Below, piece after piece: positions 31,435 to 40,694 of a stretch of DNA of 52,133 nt. Both the position numbers and the translations under genes were made by a program. Source of the DNA: Oscillibacter sp. ER4 (GTDB taxonomy: Bacteria; Bacillota; Clostridia; Oscillospirales; Oscillospiraceae); the NCBI RefSeq assembly GCF_000765235.1, contig NZ_JPJG01000054.1, positions 1 through 52,133 of the forward strand, read 5' to 3'. Every line of letters starts with the position of its first letter. The stretch's first letter is position 1. The notes under the pieces are model-generated. The model was not told the origin of the DNA and searched no databases. It saw only the letters and a list, made by a program, of their open reading frames with translations.

Positions 31435-32367
31435 TCATAAATGTTTTTCGATCCAGCTCCACAGGTCGTTATAGACCACGGCACGGCAGTCTTCGTTCAG
31501 AATCTCGTGCCGCAGGCCCTTGTAGAGCTTCAGCTCCACGTCGCGCACGCCGGCGCGGCGGAAGGCCTCGTATGCGCGCTTGACGCCCTTGCCCATCTCG
31601 CCGACAGGGTCCTTGTCGCCGGAGATGAAGAGAATGGGCGTGTTGCGGTTCATCGACGCGATGTTTTTCGGCGTGCTGATGAAGCGGATGCCGCCGAGCA
31701 TCTCGTAGAAGAGACCGATGCTCGCCTTCTGACCGCAGAGGGGGTCGGCAATGTAGGCGTCAACATTGTTGTCGCTCGCGCTGAGCCAGTCGACCTCCGT
31801 GCGGTTGGGCGCGAACGCCTTGTTGTAAGCACCGAAAGCCAGCGCCTCCACGCGCGGAGAGTGCGCCTTGAAGCCGTGGCGCTTGCCCGCGGCCTTGGCG
31901 ATGGCGCGCCCGCCCGCGACGATCGCGGGGGACTGGTGCCCCGTGCCCATGATGATGGCGGCGTCAACGGTGCCGGGATAGCGGATGAGATAGGTGCGCG
32001 TCAGGAACGAGCCCATCGAGTGGCCCATGAGAAAATAGGGAACATCGGGATATTTTTCCTTCGTGCGGCAGCGCAGGGCGTACATGTCGTCCACAACATG
32101 CTTCCAGCCGTCGCGCGGGCCGAAATAGAGCGTGTCGGCGTCCTTCTCGGCGGAAAGGCCGTGGCCGAGGTGGTCGTTCGCCACGACGGCAAAGCCGTGC
32201 TCGGTCATGAATTCGGCAAACGGCGCGTACCGCATGCCGTATTCCGCCACGCCGTGCGCGATCTGTAAAACGCCGATGATCTCACCGCTCTCGGGCATCC
32301 ACTCTGCCGCGTGAATGCGCGAGGAGCCGTCCGACGAGGGGAAGTAAAATTCCCTGCAAATAGCCAT
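31435..32367 (-). CDS. Alpha/beta hydrolase, monoacylglycerol-lipase-like
   Basis: A 310-aa serine hydrolase (Hydrolase_4/lysophospholipase group). Oxyanion region QIAHGVAEYGMRY, NDHLGHGLS, nucleophile elbow GHSMGS (Ser about 116), Asp in ISGDKDPVGE and His in GLRHEI complete the triad. Likely a carboxyl-ester or monoglyceride hydrolase; substrate unknown. It lies head-to-head with glpK, which would fit release and use of glycerol, though this link is only positional. Confidence 0.92.
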   Translation of the reverse strand: MAICREFYFPSSDGSSRIHAAEWMPESGEIIGVLQIAHGVAEYGMRYAPFAEFMTEHGFAVVANDHLGHGLSAEKDADTLYFGPRDGWKHVVDDMYALRCRTKEKYPDVPYFLMGHSMGSFLTRTYLIRYPGTVDAAIIMGTGHQSPAIVAGGRAIAKAAGKRHGFKAHSPRVEALAFGAYNKAFAPNRTEVDWLSASDNNVDAYIADPLCGQKASIGLFYEMLGGIRFISTPKNIASMNRNTPILFISGDKDPVGEMGKGVKRAYEAFRRAGVRDVELKLYKGLRHEILNEDCRAVVYNDLWSWIEKHL

Positions 32368-32447
32368 GGCGCAAAACCCTCCTGCATGATATAATCTTAT
32401 TCATTAGTATAGCATAAGGCGGTCCAAATGAACAAGGGGGTATCTTC

Positions 32448-33956
32448 ATGCAGCGGTATATTTTGGCGCTCGATCAGGGGACGACCAGCTCGCGCGCCAT
32501 TCTGTTCGGGCGCGATGGCAGTGTCGGCGGACACGCGCAGCAGCCGTTTCGGCAGTATTATCCGCAGCCCGGCTGGGTCGAGCACGACCCGAACGAGATC
32601 TGGGAGAGCGAGCGCGCCGTTGCCGCGCAGGCCTTGCGCGAATCGGGCCTTGGCCGCGCGGTCGCGGCGATCGGCATCACGAACCAGCGCGAGACGACGA
32701 TTCTTTGGGATCGCGCGACGGGCGAGCCCATCCACAACGCCATCGTCTGGCAGTGCCGCCGCACGGCGGACATCGCGGATGCCCTTCGCGAAAAGCGCGG
32801 CGTGAGCGAGCTTGTGGCCGAGAAAACGGGATTGCACATCGACGCCTACTTTTCCGCGACGAAGATCAAGTGGCTGCTCGACCACGTCCCCAGCGCGCGG
32901 GAAAGGGCCGAGCGCGGCGAAATTTTATTCGGTACGGTGGAGACATGGCTCATCTGGAGGCTGACGGGCGGCAAGGTCCACGTGACGGACTACTCGAACG
33001 CCAGCCGCACGATGCTCTTCAACATCCACACGCTTTCGTGGGATGAAGAGCTCTGCGCGCTGCTGGACATTCCGATGAACATTCTGCCGCGTCCCGTGTC
33101 CAACTCCGAAGTCTACGGCACGGTGGCGGAGGGCATCGAAGGGCTCGAAGAGCTCGCGGGTGTGCCGATCTGCGGCGCGGCGGGTGACCAGCAGGCGGCG
33201 CTGTTCGGGCAGGGCTGCTTTACGCGCGGACAGGCGAAGAACACCTACGGCACGGGCTGCTTCACGCTGATGAACGTCGGCGGCGCGCCGGTGCGCTCGC
33301 GCGCGGGACTGGTGACGACGGTGGGCTGGAGCTTAAACGGCGAGACGACCTACGCGCTCGAGGGCAGCGTCTTCAACGCGGGCTCGGCCATTCAATGGCT
33401 GCGCGACGAGTTGCAAGTCATTTCGACCTCGCACGAGTGCGACATTCTGGCAGAATCCGTTCCCGACAGCGGCGGCATTTACTTAGTGCCCGCGTTTACG
33501 GGCCTCGGTGCGCCGTATTGGGACATGTATGCGCGCGGCTGCGTCGTGGGCATCACGCGCGGCACGACGAAGGCGCACTTCGCCCGCGCAGTGCTCGAAT
33601 CCATCGCCTATCAGGTCACCGACCTGATGACCGCCATGCGGCAGGACGCCGGCTGCGAGATCTCCCTTCTGCGTGTCGACGGCGGCGCGAGCGTCAGCGA
33701 TTTGATGATGCAGTTTCAGGCGGATTTGCTGCGCATTCCGGTCGACCGGCCCGCGATGGTCGAGACGACGGCGTTTGGCGCGGCATCGCTCGCGGGTCTG
33801 GCCGCGGGCGTGTGGAAGGACTTGGACGAGCTGAGCACTCTCCGGTGCAGCGAGCGCGTCTTCACCCCCGAGCGGGCGCAGTACGAGTGTGAGGAGCTGT
33901 ACCGCGGCTGGAAGCGCGCCGTCGGCTGCGCGCAGGGCTGGGTCGAGAAAAAGTGA
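32448..33956 (+). CDS. glpK: Glycerol kinase
   Basis: A 502-aa FGGY kinase converting glycerol to glycerol 3-phosphate with ATP. Motifs: [67 protein letters not shown] and the C-terminal [20 protein letters not shown]. Normal family length. GGGGG precedes the ATG. No uptake facilitator gene is adjacent. Confidence 0.97.
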   Translation: MQRYILALDQGTTSSRAILFGRDGSVGGHAQQPFRQYYPQPGWVEHDPNEIWESERAVAAQALRESGLGRAVAAIGITNQRETTILWDRATGEPIHNAIVWQCRRTADIADALREKRGVSELVAEKTGLHIDAYFSATKIKWLLDHVPSARERAERGEILFGTVETWLIWRLTGGKVHVTDYSNASRTMLFNIHTLSWDEELCALLDIPMNILPRPVSNSEVYGTVAEGIEGLEELAGVPICGAAGDQQAALFGQGCFTRGQAKNTYGTGCFTLMNVGGAPVRSRAGLVTTVGWSLNGETTYALEGSVFNAGSAIQWLRDELQVISTSHECDILAESVPDSGGIYLVPAFTGLGAPYWDMYARGCVVGITRGTTKAHFARAVLESIAYQVTDLMTAMRQDAGCEISLLRVDGGASVSDLMMQFQADLLRIPVDRPAMVETTAFGAASLAGLAAGVWKDLDELSTLRCSERVFTPERAQYECEELYRGWKRAVGCAQGWVEKK

Positions 33957-33998
33957 ACGCTGTCACAAAAAATTTATACTTTTGTCGTAAATTATCCA

Positions 33999-34027
33999 TT
34001 GAAATGAAAGCCCCGGTAGCTTATACT
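33999..34027 (+). promoter_or_regulatory. Promoter of the coiled-coil protein gene
   Basis: TTGAAA (33999-34004), 17 bp, TATACT (34022-34027). Confidence 0.6.
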
Positions 34028-34071
34028 GTCAATAACAAACCCGAGGACACGGTTTGAAAGGAGAAAGTATT

Positions 34072-34497
34072 ATGGCATTTTTCGATAACTTCAGCAAGAA
34101 GGTTCAGGACGTCGCGTTCGTGGCGACTGAGAAGGCACAGCAGGTCGCGGCCGTTGCCGGTGAAAAGGCAAATGCCGTTGCCGATAAGGCCAAGACCGAG
34201 TATGAGATGGCATCTGAGCGCCGCAGCATGGACAAGAACTACCGCGCCATCGGCGAGTGGTATGTCTCCACGCTCGAGGGTGACGCGCCCGAAGCGGTCG
34301 CCGATATCGTCGCGGCCATCAAGGCCTCTCAGGAGAAGCTCGCCGCTTACGAGGCCGCCAAGGCTGAGGCTGCCGCTGCCAAGAAGGCGCAGGAGCCCAT
34401 CATCGAGGTGACCATCGAGAAGGACGCGGAAGAGAAAGCGCCCGCTGCGGAGGAACCCAAGGAGCCTTCCGAAGCCGAGGAGACCAAGGAGGACTAA
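34072..34497 (+). CDS. Alanine-rich helical protein of unknown function
   Basis: A 141-aa protein almost wholly helical. The first 55 residues form an amphipathic repeat (FFDNFSKKVQDVAFVATEKA), and the C-terminal 40 are low-complexity Glu/Ala/Lys/Pro. AAGGAGA precedes the ATG. It has its own promoter and terminator, so it is monocistronic and probably well expressed. Similar short proteins are seen in gut Clostridia; function unknown. Confidence 0.8.
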   Translation: MAFFDNFSKKVQDVAFVATEKAQQVAAVAGEKANAVADKAKTEYEMASERRSMDKNYRAIGEWYVSTLEGDAPEAVADIVAAIKASQEKLAAYEAAKAEAAAAKKAQEPIIEVTIEKDAEEKAPAAEEPKEPSEAEETKED

Positions 34498-34511
34498 ATC
34501 CTTCCCAATGT

Positions 34512-34541
34512 GCGGCGCAGCTCTGGCTGCGCCGCTTTTTT
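34512..34541 (+). terminator. Terminator after the helical protein gene
   Basis: GCGGCGCAG, loop CTCTGG, CTGCGCCGC, then six T. Confidence 0.9.
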
Positions 34542-34650
34542 CCAGCTTAGGGCAAATCTGGTCTGCATAATTTGTTTTGTTTTGACTATATGAATAATAC
34601 CAGGACGGGATATAATACGGCCAACAACCAAAACAAAGGAGCACCCGATC

Positions 34651-35157
34651 ATGAACGATAAAAAGATCAGAAAGCTTGTCCTTGCCGCACTGCTTGCGGC
34701 GCTTGTCTGCGTGGCGACGATGGTCGTGCAGATCCCCTCTCCGATGCAGGGCTATGTGAACCTGGGCGACTGCTTCGTGCTGCTGTCCGGCTGGCTGCTG
34801 GGCCCCTGGTATGGCTTTGCGGCGGGCGGCATCGGCTCGATGCTGGCAGACATTTTCCTCGGCTATGCGCACTACGCTCCGGGCACCCTGGTCATCAAGG
34901 GCGTGATGGCGCTGGTCGCTGCGCTGATGTATGAAAAGATGGGCCGCACTGCGACCTCCCGCATCGCCGGCGGCGTTGTGAGCGAGATCATCATGGTGCT
35001 CGGCTATTTCGGCTACGCTTCTCTCCTGCTGGGCAAGGGCCTTGCCGCTGCGGCAAGCATCCCCGGCAACATCTTCCAGGGTGCGGTCGGCCTCGTGGTC
35101 GGCGTGCTGCTGGTCACGGTGCTTGAGCGCGCCAAGGTGACGGAGAAGCTGGCATAA
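34651..35157 (+). CDS. ECF transporter S component
   Basis: A 168-aa membrane protein with about five or six helices and the S-component hallmarks VNLGDCFVLLSGWLLGP and GGIGSMLADIFLGY. It binds a vitamin or similar micronutrient and needs an energising ECF module (not in this window). The ligand cannot be read; the GDCF and LGY features fit the broad PF12822-type group. AAGGAG precedes the ATG. Confidence 0.9.
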   Translation: MNDKKIRKLVLAALLAALVCVATMVVQIPSPMQGYVNLGDCFVLLSGWLLGPWYGFAAGGIGSMLADIFLGYAHYAPGTLVIKGVMALVAALMYEKMGRTATSRIAGGVVSEIIMVLGYFGYASLLLGKGLAAAASIPGNIFQGAVGLVVGVLLVTVLERAKVTEKLA

Positions 35158-35182
35158 TAAATTTCTAAAGAGGTGTCAGATC

Positions 35183-35788
35183 ATGGCGGGAATCGTACAT
35201 GAGGTAGAAAATCATCGTCTGGTGGAACAGGCGGAGCAGGAGGCGGCAGAGGCGGCGCGCGAGCTTGCGGAGATCGCACATCTGCGCCGCGGACAGATCG
35301 TCGTCATCGGCTGCAGCACGAGCGAGGTCGTGGGCCATCAGGTCGGCAGCTGGTCGACGCCGGAGGTGGCGGACGCCATCTTCCGAGGGCTCTCCAGCGT
35401 ATTTTCGCCCATGGGCGTGTATCTTGCCGCCCAGTGCTGCGAGCATTTGAACCGCGCGCTGATCGTGGAGCACGAGGCTGTGCCGAACGGCGAGATCGTC
35501 AACGTCCTGCCTCAGCCCAAGGCGGGCAGCTCGTTTGCGACGGCCGCGTACAAAGCGTTCCGCCATCCCGTGGCGCTCGAAGAGATACACGCCGACGCCG
35601 GACTTGACATTGGCGGCACGCTGATCGGCATGCACCTCAAAAAGGTCGCCGTTCCCGTTCGCTTGAAGCAGAACCGCATCGGTCAGGCCATTGTGCTGGC
35701 CGCGCGGACGCGTCCCAAATTCATCGGCGGCGAGCGTGCGATCTACGATGAGTCTCTCAAAGACGGTTATCCTGATTTCACCGATTGA
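35183..35788 (+). CDS. TIGR01440/UPF0340 family protein
   Basis: A 201-aa cytoplasmic protein of the YwlG-like family: IVVIGCSTSEVVGHQVGSWS, LAAQCCEHLNRALIVE, PQPKAGSSFATAAYK and HADAGLDIGGTLIGMHLKKV. Function unknown. GAGGTG is upstream of the ATG. It is 25 nt after the S-component gene, so likely cotranscribed. Confidence 0.92.
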   Translation: MAGIVHEVENHRLVEQAEQEAAEAARELAEIAHLRRGQIVVIGCSTSEVVGHQVGSWSTPEVADAIFRGLSSVFSPMGVYLAAQCCEHLNRALIVEHEAVPNGEIVNVLPQPKAGSSFATAAYKAFRHPVALEEIHADAGLDIGGTLIGMHLKKVAVPVRLKQNRIGQAIVLAARTRPKFIGGERAIYDESLKDGYPDFTD

Positions 35789-35804
35789 ACCAACACAGCA
35801 ACAG

Positions 35805-35842
35805 AAAAAGCGTGATGCCCGATCTCGGGCATCGCGCTTTTT
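35805..35842. terminator. Bidirectional terminator between converging genes
   Basis: AAAAAGCG-GATGCCCG and CGGGCATC-CGCTTTTT around a short loop. Confidence 0.85.
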
Positions 35843-35863
35843 CGTCGGTTCCTATCAAATTTT

Positions 35864-36787
35864 TCAGGCGAGGAAGCCCTTGAGAATCGTGTCTTCGGCC
35901 TCCTCCTCGGTGAGACCAAGGGTCTGGAGCTTTAAGAGCTGGTCGCCTGCGATCTTGCCGATGGCAGCCTCGTGGATGAGCTGCGCGTCGGTCGAATTCG
36001 CGGTGATGGCGGGGATGGATTCGATCGTGGCCTTGCCCATGATGATCGAGTCGCACTGCACATGGCCGAAGCACTTGCTGTTGCCGACGACCACGGGGTG
36101 GAAGATCTGCTTGGACTCATCCTGCGCGACGGAGCGGGAGATGACGCGGCCGCGCGCATCTTCGCCGTTGAGCTCGATCTCCATGTCGCTCTCGGCGTGC
36201 TGTTTGCCGTGAGTGAGAAGGCGCTCGGTGATGACGGCCTCGGCGTCCTTGCCGCAGACGATCTTCGTTTTGCGCACGGTGGAGTCGATGCCGCGGATCT
36301 GCACGGTCTCCATCTGGATGCTCGCGCCCTCGTCAAGGTAGACGATCGTGGTGGGGTTCATCACGCGAGAACCCTCGCCGTCGCCCTCGCCGTAGTGCTT
36401 TTCCACATAGCGTACGTGGGAGTTTTTGGAGACGTAGAACGTGTGGACGCCGTCGTGGCGGCTCTCGTTGCAGCCGGAGTTGTGGATGCCGCAGCCTGCG
36501 ACGATGTCGACGTCGCAGTTTTCGCCGACGTAGAAGTCGTTGTAGACCATTTCGGTCACGCCGCTCTTGCTGATGATGACGGGGATGTGGCACTGCTCAC
36601 CCTTCGTACCGTCCTTGATGCGGATGATGATGCCGCTTTTACCCTCGGGCTGCGGGTCGATGGCGATGTGCTCGGTGGACTGGCGCGCCTCGCATCCGCT
36701 GTCCTTTCGAATGTTGAACGCGCCGACGGGCTTGCCCGTCAGGTCGGCGATCTTTTCAAGCAGGGAAGCGTCGATTTCGGTGATCAT
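35864..36787 (-). CDS. SufB/SufD-like scaffold of a two-gene SUF system
   Basis: A 307-aa beta-helix protein of the SufBD family (GVTEMVYNDFYVGENCDVD, HVRYVEKHYGEGDGEGSRVMNPTT, RSVAQDESKQIFHPVVVGN, GHVQCDSIIMG). It is shorter than canonical SufB (about 460 aa). With the adjacent SufC it matches the minimal SufBC (SMS-type) Fe-S assembly layout of anaerobes. The Cys and His residues late in the core may carry the cluster. It ends the operon; no SufS or SufU gene is nearby. Confidence 0.88.
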   Translation of the reverse strand: MITEIDASLLEKIADLTGKPVGAFNIRKDSGCEARQSTEHIAIDPQPEGKSGIIIRIKDGTKGEQCHIPVIISKSGVTEMVYNDFYVGENCDVDIVAGCGIHNSGCNESRHDGVHTFYVSKNSHVRYVEKHYGEGDGEGSRVMNPTTIVYLDEGASIQMETVQIRGIDSTVRKTKIVCGKDAEAVITERLLTHGKQHAESDMEIELNGEDARGRVISRSVAQDESKQIFHPVVVGNSKCFGHVQCDSIIMGKATIESIPAITANSTDAQLIHEAAIGKIAGDQLLKLQTLGLTEEEAEDTILKGFLA

Positions 36788-36803
36788 ATTGTGTACTACC
36801 TCC

Positions 36804-37529
36804 TTACTTGTTCAGCACCGGGCAGGAGCCCAGCGTGTCCGCCATGATGAGCGGGAAAATTTCTTCTGTGCTGCCGCGGTGCTTGAGCTCGCCGCCGCCC
36901 ACGACGACGATCTCGTCGGCGAGCTGGATGATGCGCTCCTGATGCGAGATGATGATCATCGTCGCAAGCTCGCGCTGGCGCAGCTGCTCGAACGTCTCAG
37001 TCAGGCGGGCGAAGCTCCACAGGTCGATGCCGGCCTCAGGCTCGTCGAAGATCATCAGCTCGCTGCCGCGGGCAAGGAGCGTTGCGATCTCGATGCGCTT
37101 GACCTCGCCGCCGGAGAGGGAGACGTCGACCTCGCGGTCGAGATAGTCGTTGGCGCAGAGGCCTACCTGCGTGAGGTACTTGCAGCACTTGTCCTTGCTG
37201 AGGTTTGCATCGCCCGAGGCGATGGTCAGAAGGTTGCGCACCGTGATGCCCTTGAAGCGCGGCGGCTGCTGAAAGCCGTAGCTGATGCCGAGTTTTGCGC
37301 GCTCGGTGATGCCAAGGTGCGTGATGTCCTGACCGTTGAAGAGGATCTGGCCGCCCGTCGGCGTGACAAGGCCCATGATGACCTTGGCGAGCGTCGTCTT
37401 GCCGCCGCCGTTGGGGCCGGTGAAGACGATGAGCTTGCGGTCAGGAATGTCGATGGAAATGTCGTTTAAGATCGTCTGCTCTCCCTCAGGGGTGGAGACG
37501 GTATAGGTGATGTGCTTCAGTTCCAGCAT
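36804..37529 (-). CDS. sufC: SufC-type ATPase for Fe-S cluster assembly
   Basis: A 241-aa ABC ATPase: Walker A GPNGGGKTT (about residue 39), SYGFQQPPRFKGITVRNLL (the Suf-type Q-loop), signature LSGGEVKRIE, Walker B MIFDEPEAGID and IISHQ. It forms a complex with the SufB-like protein encoded 16 nt downstream. AGGAGG precedes the ATG. The 270-bp gap upstream holds the divergent promoters of this operon and of the ferritin-like gene. Confidence 0.93.
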   Translation of the reverse strand: MLELKHITYTVSTPEGEQTILNDISIDIPDRKLIVFTGPNGGGKTTLAKVIMGLVTPTGGQILFNGQDITHLGITERAKLGISYGFQQPPRFKGITVRNLLTIASGDANLSKDKCCKYLTQVGLCANDYLDREVDVSLSGGEVKRIEIATLLARGSELMIFDEPEAGIDLWSFARLTETFEQLRQRELATMIIISHQERIIQLADEIVVVGGGELKHRGSTEEIFPLIMADTLGSCPVLNK

Positions 37530-37798
37530 GAAAAGAAGACCTCCTTACAGAAACTGCCATTGCTTGTCTTTAGTATGGACCAGATGGCAGAGAATGAAAA
37601 GTTGCAAATGCAACAAAATGCGCAAAAATACAAAACAAATGTAGTTTACCAAAAAAAATGGAAAAAATCAACGAGAGAGGTGCGATTTTCAAGATTTTCT
37701 TTTTCCATGCGGGAAATAGAGAAATATCGGCTCTGCACGCCTGAAAAATGCACGCATAGGATAGAGACGAGAACCGTTCCGGAAAGGGGAAGAAGAAC

Positions 37799-38392
37799 AT
37801 GACGGAAATGAAAAAGCCTTGCGCCTGCGACTATGAAGCGTGCCGCGAGGTGTGGAAGCGCGTCGCGCCGGGGGAGGACCCGTACCCGATGGGGGACAAT
37901 GCAAACACACAGATGAGCGCACAGGATAGCGAGCTCACGCTCCCAGGCGCGGAGGCGGACCCTTGCTGCATGGGCAGCGAGGCAAGCGTATCGGTCGAGG
38001 TGCTGCAGGGCTTTCTGCGCGAGGAGCTCGGCGACGCGCAGGTGTATGCCTATCTCGCCTCCTGCACGCCGCGGCGCGAGTTGGCGCGAGCGTTCCGCGC
38101 GCTGAGCGAGGACGAGAAGCGCCACGCGCGCGATCTGGCTGCCGCGATCTACTTAATCACCGGCAAGGCCTACTGCCCGCGCGTGTGCGTGGAGCAGCCG
38201 GATACGTGCGACCTCTGCGCGCTGCTGCGCAGCCTCTACCATGCGGAGGCCTGTGCGGGCTACAATTACGCCCGCGCGGGAGAGGAGACGCTGGACCTGT
38301 GCCTCAGCAAGCTGTTTGCGACGATGAGCGAAGACGAATACCGCCACGCAGAGCTTTTGATGAAGCTCCTCGGGCGGAAGATGAACGTCTGA
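37799..38392 (+). CDS. Cys-rich ferritin-like / rubrerythrin-like protein
   Basis: A 197-aa protein. The first 60 residues are Cys-rich without a rubredoxin fold (KPCACDYEACREVWKRV, ADPCCMG). Residues 65-195 form a four-helix ferritin-like bundle with iron ligands in REELGDAQVY, SEDEKRHARDL, YHAEACAGYNY and SEDEYRHAELL. It probably binds a di-iron site and handles oxidants or stores metal. It is divergent from the SUF genes, which is in keeping with iron homeostasis. GGGGAAGAAG is upstream of the ATG. Confidence 0.82.
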   Translation: MTEMKKPCACDYEACREVWKRVAPGEDPYPMGDNANTQMSAQDSELTLPGAEADPCCMGSEASVSVEVLQGFLREELGDAQVYAYLASCTPRRELARAFRALSEDEKRHARDLAAAIYLITGKAYCPRVCVEQPDTCDLCALLRSLYHAEACAGYNYARAGEETLDLCLSKLFATMSEDEYRHAELLMKLLGRKMNV

Positions 38393-38402
38393 CGGGCAGA
38401 AA

Positions 38403-38434
38403 AAAGCGGAGCAGGAGAAATCCTGCTCCGCTTT
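38403..38434. terminator. Bidirectional terminator between converging genes
   Basis: AAAGCGGAGCAGGA, loop GAAA, TCCTGCTCCGCTTT. Confidence 0.8.
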
Positions 38435-38446
38435 GCTGTGCTTGGG

Positions 38447-40123
38447 TCATTCGATCGAGATGATATAGTAATAGACCGGTTGGCCGCCGCAGATCAGATT
38501 GACCTCGGCATCCGGGCACTTGCGGGTGAAGGCGTCGCACGCCTTGTGCGCGTCCTCTTCATTCACATCCTCGCCGTAGAAGACGGTGATGAACTCCGCT
38601 TCGCGGGACGCTGCCTCGTCGGAGAGCTCGTCGAGCAGCGCGGAGACGTCGCGGTCGGTGCCGAGCAGCTTGCCGTCCAGAAGTGCCAGATAATCGCCCT
38701 CGTGGATGTCGAAGCCGTCAAAATCGGAATTGCGCGCGGCGTAGGTGATCTGCGCGGTGGAGACGCACTGCGCGGCGTCCGTCATCGCCTTGGCGATGGC
38801 GTCTGCGTCGATCATGTCGGGATCGACGGCCATCATCGCGCTCACGCCCTGCGGGATGGAGGCGGTTGGGATGACCACGACAGTCTTCTCCGTCAGGCCG
38901 ATGCACTGCTGTGCGGCCATGATGATGTTCTTGTTGTTCGGCAGCACGAAAACGGTGTGCGCGGGGACCTTTTTGATCTCCTTGAGGATGCTCTCGGTCG
39001 AGGGATTCATGGTTTGTCCGCCGCTGATGACGCCGTCGGCGCCAAGGTCGGTGAAGACGTTCGCAAGGCCCTCACCCGCGCAGACCGCGAGGAAGCCAAA
39101 GTCCTTTTCGGGCTCGGCTTCACCGGCATTTTCGTGCTCGGCGGCTTCGAGCTCCTGCTCGATGGCCTCAAGGTCGTCGGTGGACTGGGCCTTGCCGCCG
39201 GCGGCGAGCTGCTGGGCCTGCGTGCGCATGTTCTCGATCTTCGCGAGCTCGAGCGTGCCGTACTTCTGCGCCTCGGTCAGCGCCTCGCCCGGAATGTCGG
39301 TGTGAACGTGGACTTTGAAAGCCTCGTCGTCCTCGCCGATGACGAGCGAATCGCCGATGCCGTCGAGGAAGCGGCGGAACGGCTCAATGCTGCGTCCGCT
39401 CTTGCGGACGATGAACACGGTGTCGAACGTGAAGGTGATGTCCTCTTCGTTGAGCATGGCAAAATCGGCCTTCTCCTGTGCATTCTCTTCGGTGAGCTCG
39501 GGGCGCTCCTCGCCGCGCAGCGCGCTGAGCATACCGCCGAGAATCAGCAGGAAGCCCTTGCCGCCCGCGTCGACGACGCCGGCCTTTTTGAGAACGGGGT
39601 TCATGTCAGTCGTCTGCGCGAGCGTGATCTCGCCCTGGGCGATGGCCTGCTCGATGACGTACTCGACGCTGTTGTGCTCCTCGGCCGCGTTCACGGCGCG
39701 CTCGGCAGCGAGACGCGAAACGGTCAGGATCGTGCCCTCGGCGGGCTTCATCACGGCGTTATACGCCGCGGCGACACCCTCCTGAAGCGCGGCGGCAAAC
39801 GCCGCGCCGTCGGCCTCCTTGCAGCCCTTGAGCTCCTTGGCGATGCCGCGGAAGAGAAGCGACAGAATGACGCCGGAATTGCCGCGCGCGCCGCGCAGCA
39901 GCGCAGACGCCGTGACAGAGGCGGCCTGATCGACCGTCGCGGGCTCGATCTTCTTGAGCTCCTGCGCCGCGGTCTGGATGGTAAGACTCATGTTCGTGCC
40001 CGTGTCGCCGTCGGGAACGGGGAATACATTCAAATCATTGATAGCTTGCTGTGCCTGTGCGATGGAGACGGTGCCGAAGAGCAGCATCTCCTTGAACATG
40101 GCACCATTGATGGTATCGTGCAT
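38447..40123 (-). CDS. fakA: DAK2-domain fatty acid kinase (FakA/YloV-like)
   Basis: A 558-aa protein. The N-terminal Dak2 kinase domain is at about 5-200 (NDLNVFPVPDGDTGTNMSLT with the metal-binding Asp residues; LRGARGNSGVILS; GVVDAGGKGFLLILGG). Middle and C-terminal FakA-type domains follow (KVHVHTDIPGEAL, GADGVISGGQTMNPSTES, LPNNKNIIMAAQQ). FakA phosphorylates fatty acids bound to a DegV/FakB protein. It is 22 nt after the Asp23-family gene, the usual yloU-yloV pair. Confidence 0.92.
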   Translation of the reverse strand: MHDTINGAMFKEMLLFGTVSIAQAQQAINDLNVFPVPDGDTGTNMSLTIQTAAQELKKIEPATVDQAASVTASALLRGARGNSGVILSLLFRGIAKELKGCKEADGAAFAAALQEGVAAAYNAVMKPAEGTILTVSRLAAERAVNAAEEHNSVEYVIEQAIAQGEITLAQTTDMNPVLKKAGVVDAGGKGFLLILGGMLSALRGEERPELTEENAQEKADFAMLNEEDITFTFDTVFIVRKSGRSIEPFRRFLDGIGDSLVIGEDDEAFKVHVHTDIPGEALTEAQKYGTLELAKIENMRTQAQQLAAGGKAQSTDDLEAIEQELEAAEHENAGEAEPEKDFGFLAVCAGEGLANVFTDLGADGVISGGQTMNPSTESILKEIKKVPAHTVFVLPNNKNIIMAAQQCIGLTEKTVVVIPTASIPQGVSAMMAVDPDMIDADAIAKAMTDAAQCVSTAQITYAARNSDFDGFDIHEGDYLALLDGKLLGTDRDVSALLDELSDEAASREAEFITVFYGEDVNEEDAHKACDAFTRKCPDAEVNLICGGQPVYYYIISIE

Positions 40124-40145
40124 AGGATGATGTCCTCCTCGGTTT

Positions 40146-40496
40146 TTACATATTCATGCTGTCGACGCAAACGTCGATGCTGCGGATGCTTGCGCCGGTG
40201 TTTTCGCTGACCATATAGCGCACCTGATTGATGATGGAGCGGCAGACGGCGGCGATGTTCACGCCGTGCTCCACAACGATGTGCAGCTCGATGGAAATGT
40301 CCCCTTCTTCGTGGGGAATGATGCGCACGCCCTTGCTCATCGCCTCGCGGCGCAGCAGGTGGACGAGCCCGTCGGTCATCGAGCGGTAGGCCATGCCCTT
40401 GACACCAAAGCAGCTCGTGGCCGCGGCGCCGGTGATATTAGACAGGGCAGCGTCGGAAATGCTGACTTCGCCCTTTTCGGTTTGTAGCCTGATCAT
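40146..40496 (-). CDS. Asp23/Gls24-family envelope stress protein (YloU-like)
   Basis: A 116-aa protein with the Asp23 pattern GEVSISDAALSNITGAAATS, GVKGMAYRS, ISIELHIVVEHGVNIAAVCR and a C-terminal SIDVCVDSM. Paired with the DAK2 kinase. AAAGGAGT precedes the ATG. Promoter at 40569-40541 with an operator-like palindrome. Confidence 0.93.
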   Translation of the reverse strand: MIRLQTEKGEVSISDAALSNITGAAATSCFGVKGMAYRSMTDGLVHLLRREAMSKGVRIIPHEEGDISIELHIVVEHGVNIAAVCRSIINQVRYMVSENTGASIRSIDVCVDSMNM

Positions 40497-40524
40497 GGAA
40501 GATACTCCTTTCTCCCTGGTCGAT

Positions 40525-40569
40525 ATGATATGACCATATCATTATATACGAAGCGGTGCAGAATAACAA
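40525..40569 (-). promoter_or_regulatory. Promoter of the Asp23-fakA operon with inverted repeat
   Basis: TTGTTA (40569-40564), 17 bp, TATAAT (40546-40541). The perfect repeat ATGATAT-GACC-ATATCAT (40525-40542) covers the predicted start, so a repressor site is possible. Confidence 0.55.
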
Positions 40570-40614
40570 GAGAAAATATTTTGCGTAAAATGCGGGAAAA
40601 TGTCAAGGACTCTA

Positions 40615-40643
40615 TTGAAAATAAACGGAAATTCACGTATTAT
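40615..40643 (+). promoter_or_regulatory. Promoter of the rsmD-coaD operon
   Basis: TTGAAA (40615-40620), 17 bp, TATTAT (40638-40643), 51 nt ahead of the rsmD ATG. Confidence 0.6.
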
Positions 40644-40694
40644 GGAAACTAACGAGTTCATTGCGCCCGCTTTGGGCGCTGCGGAGGGATAAAC

